DNA of 64,000 bases from Geojedonia sp051814705 (lineage in GTDB: Bacteria > Bacteroidota > Bacteroidia > Flavobacteriales > Flavobacteriaceae). The stretch spans positions 310,001-374,000 of the forward strand of contig JBPWQW010000002.1 of assembly GCA_051814705.1 (NCBI GenBank), in the 5' to 3' direction. Within the stretch, counting starts at the first letter, position 1; each line of letters opens with the position of its first letter. Of this stretch, positions 9,099 through 17,893 are shown in pieces. The notes under the pieces are model-generated. The model had not been told where the DNA came from. It saw only the letters and a program-made list of their open reading frames with translations, and searched no databases. The translations under genes and the position numbers were made by a program.

Positions 9099-10259
9099 AT
9101 GGAGAATAATTTTAAAATGGTAGCCAAAACCCTGTTTGGTTTTGAAGAGTTATTGGCAAACGAACTCATTCAATTAGGTGCCTTAGAGGTCACTAAAGGG
9201 ATTAGAAGTGTGAGTTTTGTGGGCGATAAGGGGTTTATGTATAAGGCTAATATGGCTTTGCGTACGGCCATTAAAATTTTAAAACCCATCCATAGCTTTA
9301 AGGTAAAAAATGAACAAGAGCTCTACGATAAGCTCTACAACATGTCTTGGGATCACTATCTTAAGCCCACCGGGACTTTAGCGGTAGATGCCACGGTACA
9401 TTCCGAACAATTTACGCACTCGCTTTACATTGCCCAAAAAACCAAGGATGCCATCGTGGATAAATTTAGAAACACGACGGGTGAACGCCCTAATGTGGAT
9501 TTGAAATTTCCCGATATAAAAGTCAACGTGCATATTGATCGAAACACCTGCGACATTGCCTTGGACACTTCAGGCGATTCGTTGCACAAGCGCGGTTATA
9601 AAACCGCTACCAATATTGCGCCTATAAACGAAGTCTTGGCAGCAGGACTGATTATGTTGTCGGGCTGGGACGGACAGAGCGATTTTATGGACCCTATGTG
9701 TGGAAGTGGTACTATTTTGGCCGAGGCAGCCATGATTGCCTGTAATATTCCGCCCAATTTGATGCGTAAGGAATTTGCTTTTGAACGTTGGCAGGATTGG
9801 GATGTGGAGCTGTTTGAAAAAATTGAAGACTCATTATTGAGCAAAACCCGAGATTTTCATCATAAAATTATAGGCTTTGACAAAGCGCCAAGTGCTGTAG
9901 ACAAAGCTATTGAGAATATCAAAAACGCCAAATTGGAAGACTTTATAACCATAAAACATGAAGATTTTTTTAAGACCCAAAAAGGAGGTGACGAGATCTT
10001 GCACATGGTTTTTAACCCTCCTTATGGCGAACGCTTGAATTTGGATATGGAGCAATTTTACGGGCAAATAGGGGATACCCTCAAACAACATTATCCCAAT
10101 ACTAATGCCTGGTTTATCACCTCAAATTTGGAAGCCCTAAAACATGTGGGCTTACGACCCTCACGTAAAATACATTTGTTTAATGCCAAATTGGAAGCCC
10201 GTTTGGTAAAGTATGAGATTTATGAAGGGAGCAAGAAGGGGAAGTATATGAACAAATAG
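9099..10259 (+). CDS. THUMP domain-containing class I RNA methyltransferase (RlmL/YpsC-like)
   Basis: A 386-residue protein. The N-terminal 160 residues carry a ferredoxin-like/THUMP RNA-binding module (FGFEELLANELIQLGA onward). The C-terminal half is a UPF0020 methyltransferase with motif I DPMCGSGTI and the catalytic NPPYGERL (N-P-P-Y, for exocyclic amine methylation). By family it makes m2G in 23S rRNA, as does the N-terminal half of E. coli RlmL (G2445); here there is no fused RlmK domain. It is a monocistronic gene with convergent neighbours. Confidence 0.9.
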   Translation: MENNFKMVAKTLFGFEELLANELIQLGALEVTKGIRSVSFVGDKGFMYKANMALRTAIKILKPIHSFKVKNEQELYDKLYNMSWDHYLKPTGTLAVDATVHSEQFTHSLYIAQKTKDAIVDKFRNTTGERPNVDLKFPDIKVNVHIDRNTCDIALDTSGDSLHKRGYKTATNIAPINEVLAAGLIMLSGWDGQSDFMDPMCGSGTILAEAAMIACNIPPNLMRKEFAFERWQDWDVELFEKIEDSLLSKTRDFHHKIIGFDKAPSAVDKAIENIKNAKLEDFITIKHEDFFKTQKGGDEILHMVFNPPYGERLNLDMEQFYGQIGDTLKQHYPNTNAWFITSNLEALKHVGLRPSRKIHLFNAKLEARLVKYEIYEGSKKGKYMNK

Positions 10260-10442
10260 TCTTTGCGAGCCTCATGTCATACAGGTAAGCATGACCGTTT
10301 TTGATAAGGTTTTTATACTGATTTATAGTTTAATGGTAAACAGTCATTTCTTTTAGAGGCATCCATGTCTCTCAGCATGATCTGTGAAATTCAAAGGCAT
10401 TGGCATCCCATTTAATTGAATTCCCCAAAATGAGCCATGGCT

Positions 10443-11978
10443 TTAACTTTTGGCATTCATTCGCTTCACTTCAAAAATATCTTTCCTACGATCTCTTAAA
10501 TTATTGACACTACCAAATTGATTAAGCTCTCGCAACAAATCGATATCCACATCGGCAATCAAGATCATTTCAGTATTGGTTGTGGCTTCAGCTTTGATGC
10601 CATTGGCTGGAAATGAGAAGTCACAAGGGGTCAAGACCATGGACTGAGCAAACTGAATGTCCATATTATTAACTTTTGGCAAGTTGCCCACGCTACCTGC
10701 AATGGCTACATAGCATTCGTTTTCAATCGCTCGGGCCTGTGCGCAATGGCGTACTCTTGAGAATCCATTTTGGGTGTCGGTTAAAAAGGGTATAAATAAG
10801 ATATCCATGCCTTCATCGGCCAACAGACGGCTCAACTCGGGAAACTCGGAATCGTAGCAGATTAAGACCCCTATTTTACCGCAATCGGTATCATAGGTTC
10901 TAAGCTCACTACCGCCTTGCATACCCCATACTTTGGCTTCGTCTGGTGTGACATGAAGCTTTTCGTAACGCTCCTTAGTGCCATCTCTTCGGCATAAATA
11001 CCCCACATTGTAAAGGAGATCGCCACGCATTTCGGGCATACTTCCAGTTATGATATTGATGTTGTATGAAATGGCGAGTTCTGAAAATTTTTGAACGATT
11101 CCTTCTGTATGTTTTGCCAGTTCCCGTATAGCCTGTGGCTCAGGCATATGATTGTTTTCGGCCATGAGCGGCGCATTGAAAAACTCTGGAAATAGGGCAA
11201 AATCACTTCGATATGCCGAAACGGAATCGATAAAATATTCAGCTTGCTGCATCAATTCGTCCAAATCTTTATACAAACGCATTTGCCATTGAATCAATCC
11301 CAAACGAATAATTTTCTTTTTTGTAACCGCTTTTTTATTTGGCTTTTCATAGTAAATATTATCCCATTCTAAGAGTACCGCAAATTCATTGGATTCTTTG
11401 TCGCCAGCGAGATAGCCTTTAAGCACTTTGGTGGGGTGAAAATCATTTGAAATTTGAAAATTCAATACCGGATCATGAATTTCTTTGCGTTTCACTTTTT
11501 CAATATATTCTTTAGGCGACATGCTGTCTGAATAGATATTGTAATTGGGTATGCGACCGCCAAATGCAATGCCTTTTAAATTAAGGCGTTCACAGAGTTC
11601 TTTGCGATAATCGTATAAACGGCGGCCTAACCTCAAGCCCCTAAATTTTGATTTTATAAAAATATCAATCCCGTAAAGCACATTACCATCAGCTGTATGA
11701 GTGTCAAAGGTATAGTTGCCAGTAATCTGCTCATAAGTATGGTGCTCATCAAAATCATTATAATCTAAAATAATGGACAAGGCGCAACCTGCCAATTCAC
11801 CATTGACTTTGATAATGACTTGCCCTTCAGGGAACTTATCGATCAGGGTTTTAATGTGCATTTCCCTCCAGTAAGAGTTAGGCATGTTGGTATAGACTTC
11901 TATCATGGCCTCCTTAAACTCTTGGTAATCGCTTAAGGTTAAAAATTCTAATTCAACATTTTCAATATCTTTTATCAT
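10443..11978 (-). CDS. bifunctional GNAT N-acetyltransferase / carbon-nitrogen hydrolase (nitrilase superfamily)
   Basis: A 511-residue two-domain fusion. Residues 1-210 form a GNAT domain with an acetyl-CoA loop-like FRGLRLGRRLYDYR. Residues 223-505 form a nitrilase-superfamily domain with the full catalytic triad E265 (LFPEFF), K340 (YEKLHV) and C374 (LICYDSEFPE). This architecture is known in bacteria, but its reaction is not established: it might acetylate and hydrolyse the same amide or amine metabolite. No cofactor or transport gene sits next to it. The gene appears to stand alone; 183 bp separates it from the convergent RNA methyltransferase gene. Confidence 0.92.
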   Translation of the reverse strand: MIKDIENVELEFLTLSDYQEFKEAMIEVYTNMPNSYWREMHIKTLIDKFPEGQVIIKVNGELAGCALSIILDYNDFDEHHTYEQITGNYTFDTHTADGNVLYGIDIFIKSKFRGLRLGRRLYDYRKELCERLNLKGIAFGGRIPNYNIYSDSMSPKEYIEKVKRKEIHDPVLNFQISNDFHPTKVLKGYLAGDKESNEFAVLLEWDNIYYEKPNKKAVTKKKIIRLGLIQWQMRLYKDLDELMQQAEYFIDSVSAYRSDFALFPEFFNAPLMAENNHMPEPQAIRELAKHTEGIVQKFSELAISYNINIITGSMPEMRGDLLYNVGYLCRRDGTKERYEKLHVTPDEAKVWGMQGGSELRTYDTDCGKIGVLICYDSEFPELSRLLADEGMDILFIPFLTDTQNGFSRVRHCAQARAIENECYVAIAGSVGNLPKVNNMDIQFAQSMVLTPCDFSFPANGIKAEATTNTEMILIADVDIDLLRELNQFGSVNNLRDRRKDIFEVKRMNAKS

Positions 11979-12046
11979 AATCTATAGTTTGGGCGTTATT
12001 TTTAAACGACTTCAATCTCTTAGACATTAGTCTATAAAATACAAAA

Positions 12047-12574
12047 TCAGTACTGTTCTAGTAACTGATTGGTATGATGCTCTACATGATAGGACGTCCA
12101 CATTAAGAGTTCTCGAATGGGCATTTTACCCATTAAAGGATGCGGTAAAACAAGATTATCCAAGTGTTTATCGCTCATTTTTTTTGTTTTGTATTGCAGC
12201 TTTTTACTTTCGACTTGTAAACGGTTCAATAGGTATTGCTTTTCCTTTAGTTTTGGAACGCCCATATTGCGAGACGGACCAAATGTGGTGCCTTGAGCAA
12301 CCGTTTTTAATCGCTCCTGATACCGGTTCACAACCGTATCGTAATCCCTAACCTCGCGATTGGAGGTGCCAAATTTATAGCGCAGTATAAACTTTGGCAA
12401 ACTTAAGGCTGTATTGAGCGGTTTTATACTTTGAAGTAAGTGCAAGGTCACTTGCCCAGTTGTCCATTTTCCTTCAGGGCCTAGTTCCCACTTTTCATCA
12501 TCTTGATCTTCTAGCCAATGTATTAGTTTTTGATGCTTTTCATCCAAAAGTTTGGCTATTAATTTTTTATCCAT
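12047..12574 (-). CDS. DinB family protein
   Basis: A 175-residue protein with a four-helix DinB fold. The metal-binding histidines are at TLHLLQS (about residue 45) and in the C-terminal H-V-E-H-H (about residues 163-167), which is the usual pattern. DinB proteins in Bacteroidota often act as thiol-dependent or metal-dependent enzymes, or have unknown roles. The gene is probably separate from the genes downstream. Confidence 0.85.
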   Translation of the reverse strand: MDKKLIAKLLDEKHQKLIHWLEDQDDEKWELGPEGKWTTGQVTLHLLQSIKPLNTALSLPKFILRYKFGTSNREVRDYDTVVNRYQERLKTVAQGTTFGPSRNMGVPKLKEKQYLLNRLQVESKKLQYKTKKMSDKHLDNLVLPHPLMGKMPIRELLMWTSYHVEHHTNQLLEQY

Positions 12575-12642
12575 AGAACACTAAATTTTTATGCAAAAGG
12601 TAAGAATAAATCCTCAAAAAAGCGAGGAAGGGCCTAGGGTAA

Positions 12643-13380
12643 TTATTCTTGGGGAGCCACTACTTTATTTTTCTTATAAATTGGAATAAGATAGGAGATA
12701 TAATAGCCAAATCCTGCGCCAATTCGGCCACTATCGTAAACTTTATTAAAGCCTGGAACATATAAGTTTGCGAAATTTTCAGGCTCATCTTGTGTGATCA
12801 TGCCTTTAAGCTGCACGTTAAAACCCATATAAAGATGATTTAAAACTTGTGCTTTGATTCCGAAAACAAGTTCTACCCAAATGGCAGAAAGACCCTTAAA
12901 GTCTTGATTGGGATTGTCGGTAAATTGTTGTTGCCAGTACTGATCGGTATTGTAAACAGTAAAACTATCGACAGTTTGACTAAAGGAGCTTAGACCGGTT
13001 CTAAATCCGCCATAAATCATATTTTCCATATCCAGCCAATTGGTGTATAAATTATAATCCACACCAGCCTTAAAATAACTTCCTTTAGCTGTTGTGATCA
13101 AATAGTCTGAAGAAGTGGTTTTTTCTTCAATCCCCATTTCTCCGGCCAAATACAATTTTTTGGTCAACCTATAATCGCCACTGACTTCAAATCCTTTGTA
13201 ATCGTCATCTAAAAAAGATTTCACCAGTTTACTGAGATCACCACCCAATCGGAGTCCGTAATTTTGCTTGTAGACTGCCGAATCCTTGGCCACTGTGTTG
13301 TTTTGTGAAAACGATGTTACAGCGCATAACATCATAATCCATATACTAGTGGTATAAAATGATGTGTGCTGTGTTTTCAT
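12643..13380 (-). CDS. DUF6048 family protein, probable outer-membrane beta-barrel
   Basis: A 245-residue protein with a signal peptide (through about residue 25, VTSFSQ). The mature part alternates polar and hydrophobic residues, with a YGLRLGGDLSKL start, GFRTGLSS and a GRIGAGFGYYISY end, consistent with a small outer-membrane barrel. I recognise the flavobacterial DUF6048 family by context: it lies after rlmD and DUF6452. The start overlaps the end of the upstream DUF6452 gene by 35 bp, suggesting coupled translation and a joint role. Function unknown. Confidence 0.8.
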   Translation of the reverse strand: MKTQHTSFYTTSIWIMMLCAVTSFSQNNTVAKDSAVYKQNYGLRLGGDLSKLVKSFLDDDYKGFEVSGDYRLTKKLYLAGEMGIEEKTTSSDYLITTAKGSYFKAGVDYNLYTNWLDMENMIYGGFRTGLSSFSQTVDSFTVYNTDQYWQQQFTDNPNQDFKGLSAIWVELVFGIKAQVLNHLYMGFNVQLKGMITQDEPENFANLYVPGFNKVYDSGRIGAGFGYYISYLIPIYKKNKVVAPQE

Positions 13381-13873
13381 TATCTATTGTTGGGTTTATA
13401 ACTTCGTAACTGAATATCCAATTATTAGGATCGGGTATTAAGGTGTTTTGGGCAGAGTTGAAAATGCTTTTATAACCACAGGCTCTTGATACATAAACAA
13501 ACTCAGGAGTGTAACTCACCTCAATAATATCGGTATTGGAAACGGTGGCGTCGTTAGTATCGGTATCAAAATCGGAATCCCTTTTTAGTGCAAAACGAGA
13601 GGTCGTGATTATGCCTTCATTTTGAAATTGTAATGGCAACACAATGGAATCTGTTGACGTGCTGGTCACAATGTTTTTTAAGAGATTCCCTTGGTCGTCT
13701 ACACCGTTTACAGTTAAAAGCCGCACTTGTTTGGTTTGCTCTTGGTCATCAACGTTATAAAACCTGATGATGAGATGTGGTGTTGTAGGAGTGGATTCGG
13801 CACAGATGTCATCACGCTCACAACTAACTCCAGTCAGGATGATGAGGGAAACGAATACTATAAATTTCTTCAT
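13346..13873 (-). CDS. DUF6452 family lipoprotein
   Basis: A 175-residue protein with a lipoprotein signal: MKKFIVFVSLIILTGVSC, lipobox cysteine at residue 18. The mature domain starts RDDICAESTPTTPHLIIRFY and includes a VSRACGYKSIF segment, a pattern I associate with the DUF6452 family found between rlmD and DUF6048 in flavobacteria. It should be anchored in the periplasm or outer membrane. The 35-bp overlap with the DUF6048 gene points to a pair of proteins that work together. Function unknown. Confidence 0.8.
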   Translation of the reverse strand: MKKFIVFVSLIILTGVSCERDDICAESTPTTPHLIIRFYNVDDQEQTKQVRLLTVNGVDDQGNLLKNIVTSTSTDSIVLPLQFQNEGIITTSRFALKRDSDFDTDTNDATVSNTDIIEVSYTPEFVYVSRACGYKSIFNSAQNTLIPDPNNWIFSYEVINPTIDNENTAHIILYH

Positions 13874-13938
13874 TCAAATTTTAATTATTCAGCCACGAAT
13901 TCACGAATGTTTATTCTTTAATTAGTGGCACAATTTTT

Positions 13939-15348
13939 TTAACGACGTTCCAAAAGTACAACATTTTCCACATGAAATGTTTGTGGAAACATATCCACAG
14001 TCTGCACTTTAGTGATTTTATACAGGTCCTTCATCAAAGCCAAATCCCGAGCCTGTGTAGCGCTATTACAACTTACATACACCACTTTTTTGGGCGCAAT
14101 ATTTAAAATTTGTTGCACGACATCCTTATGCATGCCATCTCTTGGTGGGTCGGTAATGATCACATCAGGTTGCCCATGTTGTTTTATAAAGGCATCATTA
14201 AAGACCTGTTTCATATCTCCAACATAAAAGTCAACGTTGTCGATGGAATTTAATTGTGCATTTTCTTTGGCTGCCGTAATGGCGTCTGGAACAGATTCAA
14301 TACCCACCACTTTTTTGGCCTGTTTGGCCACGAATTGGGCAATGGTTCCCGTGCCTGTGTACAAATCGTAAACCAGCTCTTCTCCTGTTAAACCAGCAAA
14401 ATCCCTAGCGATTTTATAAAGTTGGTAAGCCTGTTGCGAATTGGTTTGGTAAAATGATTTGGCATTGATTTTAAATTTCAAACCTTCCATATCCTCAAAA
14501 ATATGGTCATGCCCTTTATAACAAATCACCTCTTGGTCATAAATCGTGTCATTGGCTTTTCCATTAATTATATATTGTAGCGAAGTAATTTGCGGAAAGG
14601 TTTTAGCAACAAAATCCAGCAGGAGCTCCCGATTTTTTTGATTTTCCTCAAAAAACTGAAATACGACCATAATATCGCCTGTTGAAGCTGTTCGGATCAT
14701 CAAAGTTCTTAAAAAGCCAGATTGATTTCTGGTATTGAAAAACTCCAGATGGTTTTCAATAGCAAACGTTTTGATCGCATTGCGAATGGCATTGGATGGG
14801 TCTTCCTGTAACCAACAGGTTTTAATGTCCAGAATTTTGTCCCACATGCCTGGTATATGGAATCCCAGTGCATTTTTATCGCCTAAATCCTGCTCGGAAT
14901 TGATTTCGTCGTAAGTTAACCAGCGGCTGTCACTAAACGAAAACTCCATTTTGTTTCGGTAGAAGTATTGCTTTTCTGAACCTAAAATTGGTGTGATTTC
15001 AGGTAATTCCAAATGTCCTATGCGTTTGAGGTTATTGACGACTTCGTTTTGTTTATATTCCAACTGAAACTTATAGTCCATATCCTGCCATTTACAACCA
15101 CCGCAGGTGCCAAAATGTTCACATTTAGGCTGGGTACGCTTGTCTGAATAGGAATGAAACGCAATCGCCTTACCTTCATAGTAGGCTTTTCGTTTTTTTA
15201 AAGTTTGTACATCCACAATATCTCCTGGAACCGTGTTGGATAAAAAAATCACCCGTCCATCGGGAGCTTTACCAACCGACTTCCCTTTTGCAGCCGTATC
15301 AATGACTTCAATGTTTTTAAAAATTTGTTTTGTATTTCTTCCAGACAT
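13939..15348 (-). CDS. rlmD: 23S rRNA (uracil-C5)-methyltransferase RlmD
   Basis: A protein of 469 residues. The N-terminus has a TRAM RNA-binding domain (VFLSNTVPGDIVDVQ). The 4Fe-4S ligands are in CEHFGTCGGCKW (C-x5-C-x2-C) with a later cysteine near KTCWLQ. The C-terminal SAM domain contains YTGTGTIAQF, TDPPRDGMH and the catalytic nucleophile region VVYVSCNSATQARDL. By family it methylates U1939 of 23S rRNA. An upstream ATG at 15369 in the same frame would add seven residues that overlap a promoter-like TATTTTTG at 15353-15360, so I prefer 15348. First gene of the rlmD-DUF6452-DUF6048 group. Confidence 0.92.
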   Translation of the reverse strand: MSGRNTKQIFKNIEVIDTAAKGKSVGKAPDGRVIFLSNTVPGDIVDVQTLKKRKAYYEGKAIAFHSYSDKRTQPKCEHFGTCGGCKWQDMDYKFQLEYKQNEVVNNLKRIGHLELPEITPILGSEKQYFYRNKMEFSFSDSRWLTYDEINSEQDLGDKNALGFHIPGMWDKILDIKTCWLQEDPSNAIRNAIKTFAIENHLEFFNTRNQSGFLRTLMIRTASTGDIMVVFQFFEENQKNRELLLDFVAKTFPQITSLQYIINGKANDTIYDQEVICYKGHDHIFEDMEGLKFKINAKSFYQTNSQQAYQLYKIARDFAGLTGEELVYDLYTGTGTIAQFVAKQAKKVVGIESVPDAITAAKENAQLNSIDNVDFYVGDMKQVFNDAFIKQHGQPDVIITDPPRDGMHKDVVQQILNIAPKKVVYVSCNSATQARDLALMKDLYKITKVQTVDMFPQTFHVENVVLLERR

Positions 15349-15352
15349 AGCG

Positions 15353-15360
15353 CAAAAATA
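15353..15360 (-). promoter_or_regulatory. possible -7 element (TATTTTTG) at the rlmD start
   Basis: An exact TAnnTTTG on the reverse strand, only 4 bp before the preferred ATG. If used, the transcript would start at or just within the start codon. It could be chance in AT-rich DNA. Confidence 0.3.
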
Positions 15361-15500
15361 ATAATACATTGGATAAATGTCATTTTATTTCTATTAACTT
15401 TAAGAGATTTCAATAATCTAGATAGAATTCGCACTTTCGTGGGAACTTATTGAACCTTTTACCAATTTTTACGTCCTTATAACAGAAACCAAAACACCTG

Positions 15501-16055
15501 ATGGGCAAATTAGATAGCAATGCAGATGCATTATTAGTAACACAGTATCGCTCGGGTGATGTTATGGCCTTGCAGAAGTTGGTCAAACGGTGGCATAAAC
15601 GGTTTTGTGAAAAAGCCTTTTGGATCACAAAAGATGCCGATGCTTCTAAAGATATTGCTCAAGACAGTTGGAATAGCATCATTTCCAAAATAGACAGTTT
15701 AAAGGATCCTGGCAGTTTTCAAAGTTGGGCATTACGGATTGTCTTTACAAAAGCGATGGACTGGCTTCGCTTAAATCAAAAACATCGCAATGAGCTTATG
15801 AGTTACCACAAAAATCTGGAAACTGTAGAAGAAGCACCTAGCGATAATGAAGCCTTAAAGAAAGCTTTGTTAGTGGCCATCAAGTCGCTCTCCATAGAAC
15901 AACAAGTCGTTATACAATTATTTTATGTAGAAGACTATACGTTGAACGAGATGAGCGGTTTATTGGAAACATCGGTTGGAACAGTTAAATCAAGACTGTT
16001 TCATGCCAGAGAAAAATTAAAAGAACACTTAAAACATAGACATTATGAAAACTAA
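15501..16055 (+). CDS. ECF-type RNA polymerase sigma factor
   Basis: A 184-residue sigma-70 family protein. Region 2 includes KDIAQDSWNSIISKI and FQSWALRIVFTKAMDWLR (-10 recognition). Region 4 near the C-terminus has the helix-turn-helix LNEMSGLLETSVGTVKSRLFHAREKL (-35 recognition). The next gene overlaps its stop by 11 bp and encodes a membrane protein, so the pair may be a sigma factor with its membrane-bound regulator. The target genes are unknown. Confidence 0.92.
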   Translation: MGKLDSNADALLVTQYRSGDVMALQKLVKRWHKRFCEKAFWITKDADASKDIAQDSWNSIISKIDSLKDPGSFQSWALRIVFTKAMDWLRLNQKHRNELMSYHKNLETVEEAPSDNEALKKALLVAIKSLSIEQQVVIQLFYVEDYTLNEMSGLLETSVGTVKSRLFHAREKLKEHLKHRHYEN

Positions 16056-16425
16056 TATGGAAGACATTGACAAATTAATCAAAGAAACTTTAACTCAAGA
16101 AGAAGCTAAATTTTACGACGAGCTAGAAGAACAAAACATTTTTCAAATGGTAATTGGGCTCTTTAAAGGCAAAAATAAATGGATTATTGTGCTCATGAAC
16201 CTGATGACCTTGGTGTTTTTTGGGCTCTTTATATATTGTGCCATTCAGTTTTTTAATACCGAAGTCACCAACGAATTAATTACTTGGGGCATAGGTGGTT
16301 TTGTCTTTTTGATGGCCGTAAGTATGCTAAAACTGTTTGCTTGGATGCAAATGGATAAAAATGCTTTATTGCGTGAGATCAAACGTTTGGAGCTGCAAGT
16401 CTCCTCGCTATCCATGAAATTGTAA
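16045..16425 (+). CDS. DUF6768-like small membrane protein, possible sigma-factor partner
   Basis: A 126-residue protein: an acidic, helical N-terminus (DIDKLIKETLTQEEAKFYDELEE), two transmembrane spans (about residues 48-66 and 80-98) and a C-terminal coiled-coil tail. I recognise the DUF6768 pattern of flavobacteria, which follows ECF sigma genes. An anti-sigma role is inference from position only; there is no zinc-binding ZAS motif. The start at 16045 overlaps the sigma stop; a second ATG at 16057 directly after the stop is equally possible. Confidence 0.75.
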   Translation: MKTNMEDIDKLIKETLTQEEAKFYDELEEQNIFQMVIGLFKGKNKWIIVLMNLMTLVFFGLFIYCAIQFFNTEVTNELITWGIGGFVFLMAVSMLKLFAWMQMDKNALLREIKRLELQVSSLSMKL

Positions 16426-16457
16426 GCGTAACATTTTATTTCGCCACTTAAATTTAT

Positions 16458-16465
16458 TAATTTTG
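16458..16465 (+). promoter_or_regulatory. putative -7 promoter element (TAATTTTG) for rocD
   Basis: An exact TAnnTTTG with a T-rich TTTT about 20 bp upstream. Use would give a leader of about 95 nt that contains an 8-bp palindrome CCCTAGGG (16470-16477) and a small hairpin TTTCGA-TTCT-TCGAAA (16501-16516). Confidence 0.45.
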
Positions 16466-16567
16466 CTAGCCCTAGGGGTGATTTCTCTCCCACGCTGAAT
16501 TTTCGATTCTTCGAAAGAACAAAGGTACAGTAGGAATGGTTATTTTATAAATTTAAAACAAATTAAA

Positions 16568-17812
16568 ATGGCTGTTTTAGAACAACTAACATCGCAACAA
16601 GCGATAGATTTAGAAAACAAGTATGGCGCCCACAATTACCATCCGCTACCTGTAGTATTAAGCAGGGGAGAAGGTGTGTATGTATGGGATGTTGAAGGCA
16701 AACAATACTACGATTTTTTATCGGCTTATTCAGCGGTAAACCAAGGACATTGTCACCCCAAAATTATTGGTGCCATGCTTCAGCAAGCACAAAATTTAAC
16801 GTTGACCTCACGAGCGTTTTATAATGATGTGCTGGGTAAATACGAAAAATTTGTGTGCGAGTATTTCGGCTTTGATAAAGTATTGCCAATGAATACCGGT
16901 GCAGAAGCTGTTGAAACGGCTTTGAAACTTTGTAGAAAATGGGCTTATGAAATCAAAAAAATTGATGAAAATAAAGCTGAAATTGTGGTGTGTAAAAACA
17001 ATTTTCACGGAAGAACAACAACCATCATTTCGTTTTCTAACGATCCCGTAGCACGCAAAAATTTTGGACCATATACTGAAGGATTCATCAAAATTGAATA
17101 CGATAACTTGCAGGCATTAGAAGAGGTTTTAAAAAGCAATCCTAATGTTGCCGGATTTTTAGTAGAGCCCATTCAAGGGGAAGCAGGCGTTTATGTGCCC
17201 AGTGAAGGTTATTTATCAAAAGCCAAAGCCTTATGCGAACAGTATAATGTATTGTTTATTGCCGATGAAGTCCAAACTGGAATTGCCAGAACAGGAAAAC
17301 TATTGGCCGTTGATCACGAACAAGTAAAACCTGATATTTTAATTTTAGGCAAAGCCTTAAGCGGGGGTGCTTACCCTGTAAGTGCTGTTCTCGCTAATGA
17401 TACCATTATGAAGGTCTTTCAGCCCGGAAACCACGGCAGTACCTTTGGTGGTAACCCTGTAGCTGCAGCAGTGGCGATTGCTGCTTTAGAGGTGATTAGA
17501 GATGAGCAACTTTCAGAAAATGCAAATACTTTAGGAGCGTTGTTCAGAAGCGAAATAAATAAATATATAGCTAAAAGCAAGATTACCAAGTTAGTAAGGG
17601 GAAAAGGCTTGCTCAATGCGATTGTTATTAACGACAGAGAAGATAGTGATACCGCTTGGAATATTTGTTTGGCACTTAGAGACAACGGTCTTTTGGCAAA
17701 ACCAACCCATGGCAATATTATTAGGTTTGCACCGCCATTGGTGATGAATCAAGAACAATTACTGGATTGTGTTAGCATCATTACCAAAACACTTGAACAG
17801 TTTGAAAAATAA
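16568..17812 (+). CDS. rocD: ornithine--oxo-acid transaminase RocD
   Basis: A 414-residue class III PLP aminotransferase. The PLP lysine is K262 in LILGKALSGG; the preceding aspartate is in FIADEVQTGIARTGK; NTGAEAVETALKL binds the cofactor phosphate; and FHGRTTTIISFSND is typical of ornithine aminotransferases. It converts ornithine and 2-oxoglutarate to glutamate-5-semialdehyde and glutamate in the cytoplasm. Length matches the family (about 400). A single gene followed by a terminator. Confidence 0.95.
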   Translation: MAVLEQLTSQQAIDLENKYGAHNYHPLPVVLSRGEGVYVWDVEGKQYYDFLSAYSAVNQGHCHPKIIGAMLQQAQNLTLTSRAFYNDVLGKYEKFVCEYFGFDKVLPMNTGAEAVETALKLCRKWAYEIKKIDENKAEIVVCKNNFHGRTTTIISFSNDPVARKNFGPYTEGFIKIEYDNLQALEEVLKSNPNVAGFLVEPIQGEAGVYVPSEGYLSKAKALCEQYNVLFIADEVQTGIARTGKLLAVDHEQVKPDILILGKALSGGAYPVSAVLANDTIMKVFQPGNHGSTFGGNPVAAAVAIAALEVIRDEQLSENANTLGALFRSEINKYIAKSKITKLVRGKGLLNAIVINDREDSDTAWNICLALRDNGLLAKPTHGNIIRFAPPLVMNQEQLLDCVSIITKTLEQFEK

Positions 17813-17839
17813 CCTTTAATAAGAAGGAATTAATTTTTA

Positions 17840-17879
17840 GACACCATTGAATTCATATTTTAATGGTGTCTTTGTTTTT
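17840..17879 (+). terminator. rho-independent terminator after rocD
   Basis: Stem GACACCATT / AATGGTGTC (17840-17848 with 17862-17870), 13-nt loop, then a T-rich tail. Confidence 0.8.
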
Positions 17880-17893
17880 AAATACCTCGATTT

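Noticed and set aside
10260..10442. Possible small RNA or tRNA in the 183-bp convergent gap
   Set aside because: No cloverleaf, no strong hairpin with T run and no promoter element found.
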